A stretch of DNA of 64,000 bases, from contig NZ_JAQNDA010000002.1 of NCBI RefSeq assembly GCF_028369065.1, forward strand, positions 124,001 through 188,000, read 5' to 3'. The notes under the pieces are model-generated. The model had not been told where the DNA came from. It did not search any database and saw nothing but the letters and a program-made list of their open reading frames with translations. Shown in pieces: positions 61,063 to 64,000 of this stretch. The number at the start of each line of letters is the position of its first letter. Within the stretch, counting starts at the first letter, position 1. A program made the position numbers and the translations under genes. Source of the DNA: Marinobacter sp. SS21 (lineage in GTDB: Bacteria; Pseudomonadota; Gammaproteobacteria; Pseudomonadales; Oleiphilaceae).

Positions 61063-61761
61063 ATGACGACAGCAAACGCGCTTTGGGGATTTCCCATTGA
61101 TCAGGATCTGCACACCAGCGCCCGCGAAACGGCCCGCCGCATTCAAACCGATAACGGTCAAAGCACCCGTGAGCTGAGTCAGGAAGCGGCCCAGGTGGTG
61201 GTCAAACTCACCCAGCATGGTCTACAGAGCTATTACTACCGGCCAACGGAAATCGTGCCACTCACACCAGCCCTGAAAAAGACTGCGGATACCGGAATCA
61301 AAGCGATCCTGGCCGCGATTCAGATGGTGATTAAGCAGTTTTTCAGCAAGCGTTCCGATGAAGAGCTGAAAGAACTCAGCGCTTACCTGGAGCACATGCT
61401 GTGGCAGCGGCCGGGCAGCGCTGAACCGCATCTGGTGTTCAGCGTACACGCGGAACTGCACCAGCGCGCGCTCGCTCTGATTGCCCAGGTACGTACGGAA
61501 TCCGATACCTCTGCGTATATTGACGGCGTCATTGATGCGCTGTGTGAAATTGTCGACCTCAGCATCGTCCACTATTACCGCCAACCTACCAGTAAGGTCA
61601 GTATGGGGCGGGTCAGCAAGAAAACCGCGGATGTGGGCATCAGTACGGCGGAAAAAGGGATCCGCAAGCTGATTGACCGGTTACTGCGGGATCTCAAGCA
61701 CGAACAGCTGATGGAGCTGTCGTATCACTTGGAGAGTTTGATTCATACACCGGAGAGCTGA
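61063..61761 (+). CDS. Uncharacterised protein with two tandem homologous halves
   Basis: The 232-residue protein starts at the ATG after AAGG (61051-61054); an ATG five codons earlier lacks a site. It contains two copies of a helical unit of about 62 residues: residues 52-113 (SYYYRPTEIVP, LKKTADTGIKAI, ELKELSAYLEHML) and 166-227 (VHYYRQPTSKVS, SKKTADVGISTA, QLMELSYHLESLI). Each copy has a YYR-P motif, a K-KTADxGI motif and a final ELSxxLE helix. No signal peptide or membrane helix is seen and no family is recognised. Confidence 0.75.
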   Translation: MTTANALWGFPIDQDLHTSARETARRIQTDNGQSTRELSQEAAQVVVKLTQHGLQSYYYRPTEIVPLTPALKKTADTGIKAILAAIQMVIKQFFSKRSDEELKELSAYLEHMLWQRPGSAEPHLVFSVHAELHQRALALIAQVRTESDTSAYIDGVIDALCEIVDLSIVHYYRQPTSKVSMGRVSKKTADVGISTAEKGIRKLIDRLLRDLKHEQLMELSYHLESLIHTPES

Positions 61762-61813
61762 CGGTTCCGCTGCCTTCCCTTGGCTGCGGAGAGGTTCGTC
61801 ACGGGGAAGGTGG

Positions 61814-62047
61814 TTACGGCAGCTTCTTGATCGTATCCATCTGTTCCTCAAGCTTGCCCTGGGGCTTGCCTGACCAGAACATGGCGGAAGCCGTATCCCC
61901 ATGAATCGCTAACGGACGGTCGGGATTGCGAATTTCGACGACGGCGAGGTAGGCCCAAAGGCCAACGATGAAGATGATCGTCGAAAGGACGACTCGCCAG
62001 CGATGCCTGATTTGAAACGATTGCGTGACCGCGACTTCGTTGTTCAC
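61814..62047 (-). CDS. Small single-pass membrane protein
   Basis: The 77-residue protein has one membrane helix (about 19-38, VVLSTIIFIVGLWAYLAVVE) between a basic N-terminus and a C-terminal charged tail (GKPQGKLEEQMDTIKKL). It overlaps the upstream DUF6316-like gene by 4 bp (ATGA), so the two are translationally coupled. Function unknown. Confidence 0.68.
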   Translation of the reverse strand: MNNEVAVTQSFQIRHRWRVVLSTIIFIVGLWAYLAVVEIRNPDRPLAIHGDTASAMFWSGKPQGKLEEQMDTIKKLP

Positions 62048-62355
62048 AGACCGTGGGCTCGTGGCAGGGTGTAGTTCTGGAGCAGGCTGAGCTCATCGCA
62101 CAGGGCGCAGTCAGGGGTATCGCAGCCGTCGATACGATGGATGGTGGCGGTGTGCGCGGTATCGATAAAGCTGGGGCGGGGGAGGTGGCCAAATTGGGCG
62201 ACATGCTGGTACAGGCCCGCAATGGCTTTATCCCGGCTGCTGAATGGGCCCAGTTCGGGAACCTCGCGAGTACGGACGTACCACTGATTTTCCTTTTCCA
62301 GAAGTCTTTTTTCCACTTGGTAAAGCTCGCCGGAGCGTACTGCTTGACTCGTCAT
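62044..62355 (-). CDS. DUF6316-like cytoplasmic protein
   Basis: The 103-residue protein starts at the ATG with AGGGG eight bases upstream; a longer frame upstream is not supported. It has a beta-rich first half (GELYQVEKRLLEKENQWYVR, then TREVPELGPFSSRDKAIAGL) and a C-terminal HRIDGCDTPDCALCDEL with three closely spaced cysteines that could bind a metal. It is coupled to the following membrane-protein gene. The family name is from memory and less certain than the gene itself. Confidence 0.65.
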   Translation of the reverse strand: MTSQAVRSGELYQVEKRLLEKENQWYVRTREVPELGPFSSRDKAIAGLYQHVAQFGHLPRPSFIDTAHTATIHRIDGCDTPDCALCDELSLLQNYTLPRAHGL

Positions 62356-62659
62356 GTGTTTTTCCCCTGTACATTCGCTGTTTTTTTGTCTTGTTATAAG
62401 TTGGGTGCATCGTGCGCCCTTCGCAGAGAAAACGTCGAATAGGTCACAATCGTTCCATAAAAAAATTGTCAATTTGGGCCGCTAGGTCGCACCTGCAGGC
62501 ATCCGTTCCCGTCCCGTCTGGGGTGATCCGGCATTGACCCCATTGCCGGGGATCAGCGGCAGCACGCCAACGGACATTGCCGGGTAAGCTTTTATACTGG
62601 CCCGGAACGGATCTGGAATTGCCGAATCCAAAACAACAAATAGAACCTCCGGTATCTTC

Positions 62660-64000
62660 ATGACCAAGACAATCTGTACGTGGCTGCTGGCCACGAGTCT
62701 GCTGCTTCCCACGGTGACCGTTGCCGTACCCAATGACGTGATTGAACGCGCCTGGCGGCCTCCGGTTGAACTCACGGGTCAGGGGAACGCCGATTTGGCG
62801 GTATCACGGCTCAGGGACTATGTCTCTTTGCAGCGGCTGATGATGGACCATACCGAGTACCATCAACAGACCCAGAGCTTCGTTGATGACCTCTGGGGTT
62901 CGCTGGAAAGTTTTGATCTGGAAGGCTTCTACCGGCTGTTGCCGGAAGAGCAGGCGCAATGGCGCCAGCTTCGGGTATTCGGGGCCGCAGATCGCGGGGT
63001 ATACCGTATTGGGCCGGAGCCGTTGGCCACCGACGCGGCATCCGCCGGTTGGGGGCTGGGGGATTTTGAGGCCCGGATTCGGGCCCAAGAGATCGATGCG
63101 TCCAGCGCCACCCATTATCTGCTGAATGGCAACCTTGAGCTTGGCCTCGGTGGCATTACCTGGCCATCCATGGTGCAGGCGACGCGCGAAACCCTGCGGT
63201 TGATGGCGGAGAACGACCCAAGTTTTTCCGGGAACCGATCGGTGCCCGCTGAGCGTTACCGCTCTCTGGTACGCTCGATGAATCCTCAGTTAGACCCGCG
63301 GGAGGTGGAAGTGCTGGCGCCTTTGTGGGCCGCCTATCCGGATATGTGGAACCTGATCGCGGGCCTGGGACAGGTGGAAGGGTTGCTGGTTTCAGGAGGC
63401 AGTCACGGAGATCATCGAGAGGTCGCCGCCGTGTTCATGCTGGACCCGGATCGACTGCGCCATGCCTACCCCTCGCTCTCGGAGTACCTGGATCAGCTCG
63501 ACAACCTGTTGCAGTTTCAGCTTCGGGTCTACGATGACCACGGCCAGTTGATGTCCCTGGCGTTTGACACCGAGACCCTTCGAGGGCGCCTGGCGATGTC
63601 GATCAGCGATGGCCAGGTGCTGCCGACCCGCCATGGTAAGCCGATCACCGATTCCGAACCGTTCGATCCCAAGCAACCCAAGCGGTTGACCGTCCGGCTG
63701 AACAGCCAAATGAATATTCTAGGGATTATCGCCAATGTTCAGGGTATGACGGCTCAGGTTGATTACCTTCCAACCGCCACGGGCGCCCGTTTTGAGTGGA
63801 GAATTCAGGACGTTCCAGGGATTCGGGTCGGCGGACGGGCCCTGGGCATGGTGCCGCCCGACCTGATTGACGTGTTCATCCCCCAACAAATCGACGAACT
63901 GATTGTGGACTTTCTGACGGTGGCCTGTAAGGGCAATAATGGCAATGGCATTGCCGGGTCGTTGGAATTGAAGGAATCACAGGATGGCGAGTCGGCGCGA
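62660..64000 (+). CDS. Exported protein of unknown function (3' truncated by window)
   Basis: ATG at 62660 opens a frame that continues without a stop to the last base, giving 447 residues. A signal peptide is clear (MTKTICTWLLATSLLLPTVT, cleavage near VAV). The following region is mixed helical and beta, with LRDYVSLQRLMMDHTEYHQQ near residue 57, WAAYPDMWNLIAGLGQ near 225, and a beta-rich second half that includes an HGKPITDSEPFDPKQP segment near 325. CKGNNGNGIAG sits close to the end. No family is recognised; the missing C-terminus may hold its defining part. Confidence 0.75.
   Translation, partial: MTKTICTWLLATSLLLPTVTVAVPNDVIERAWRPPVELTGQGNADLAVSRLRDYVSLQRLMMDHTEYHQQTQSFVDDLWGSLESFDLEGFYRLLPEEQAQWRQLRVFGAADRGVYRIGPEPLATDAASAGWGLGDFEARIRAQEIDASSATHYLLNGNLELGLGGITWPSMVQATRETLRLMAENDPSFSGNRSVPAERYRSLVRSMNPQLDPREVEVLAPLWAAYPDMWNLIAGLGQVEGLLVSGGSHGDHREVAAVFMLDPDRLRHAYPSLSEYLDQLDNLLQFQLRVYDDHGQLMSLAFDTETLRGRLAMSISDGQVLPTRHGKPITDSEPFDPKQPKRLTVRLNSQMNILGIIANVQGMTAQVDYLPTATGARFEWRIQDVPGIRVGGRALGMVPPDLIDVFIPQQIDELIVDFLTVACKGNNGNGIAGSLELKESQDGESAR

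Noticed and set aside
61767-61789. Hairpin between 61063 gene and the convergent membrane-protein gene
   Set aside because: The eight-base stem has an internal T-T mismatch and no T-run, so support is too weak.

Overview
The window reads as a continuous stretch of chromosome from a GC-rich gammaproteobacterium. Gene content (PutA plus a large NAD-glutamate dehydrogenase, FadH, a small TIGR02647-like protein, a YebG-like SOS protein, a secreted lipase with a foldase-like partner, an EgtB/EgtD pair, many two- to four-gene units with GGAG-type ribosome binding sites) is most like Marinobacter or a close marine relative. That assignment rests on gene content and style only. I see no rRNA, tRNA, CRISPR array, prophage or intact transposase.

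Layout. 1-1818: the end of a PhoD-type phosphatase and a Tat-exported PhoX/DUF839 lipoprotein, facing a 1074-residue Ig-like lipoprotein (1906-5130). 5369-13296: proline/glutamate catabolism, with a divergent Lrp-type regulator, an N-terminally short NAD-glutamate dehydrogenase and PutA. 13615-16153: a cyclic-di-GMP pair (HD-GYP, then GGDEF-EAL) with altered catalytic motifs. 16239-21448: a Na+/H+-type antiporter, a TetR regulator with a membrane-anchored redoxin, a lytic transglycosylase, and a LysR regulator divergent from DoxX. 21495-23754: a divergent lipase and Lif-like chaperone. 23909-29852: a Nudix hydrolase, a degenerate GGDEF protein, EgtB-EgtD, a solute-binding protein and MtgA. 29950-37736: secreted and unknown proteins, a dienelactone-hydrolase-like enzyme, an NfsA-type nitroreductase, a sensor with no output domain, an uncharacterised two-gene unit (35387-36637) and an alpha/beta hydrolase. 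37961-42082: FadH, a divergent TetR regulator and an MFS transporter. 42123-49803: a subtilase, a large secreted DUF6351-like protein, a GntR remnant, a DUF2244 protein and a PncA-PncB NAD salvage operon. 49927-54147: a segment bracketed by two copies of a small inverted-repeat (MITE-like) element and carrying an orphan carbamoyltransferase. 54296-64000: DUF6160-like and other exported proteins, an LrgA/LrgB pair, PlsC, a small zinc-ribbon protein, YebG under an SOS box, a DUF1499 lipoprotein, an MBL-fold hydrolase, an internally duplicated unknown protein, a DUF6316-like pair, and the start of an exported protein running off the end.

How the genes work together. The clearest pathway is proline to glutamate (PutA) to 2-oxoglutarate (NAD-GDH), probably controlled by the adjacent Lrp-type protein. 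Other coherent units are lipase with its foldase, EgtD with EgtB (a thiohistidine, probably ergothioneine), PncA with PncB (nicotinamide to nicotinate mononucleotide), and FadH with its TetR regulator. The least explained items are the 35387-36637 pair, the duplicated protein at 61063, the MITE-like family, the output-less sensor with its helical neighbour, and the cluster of altered cyclic-di-GMP domains.
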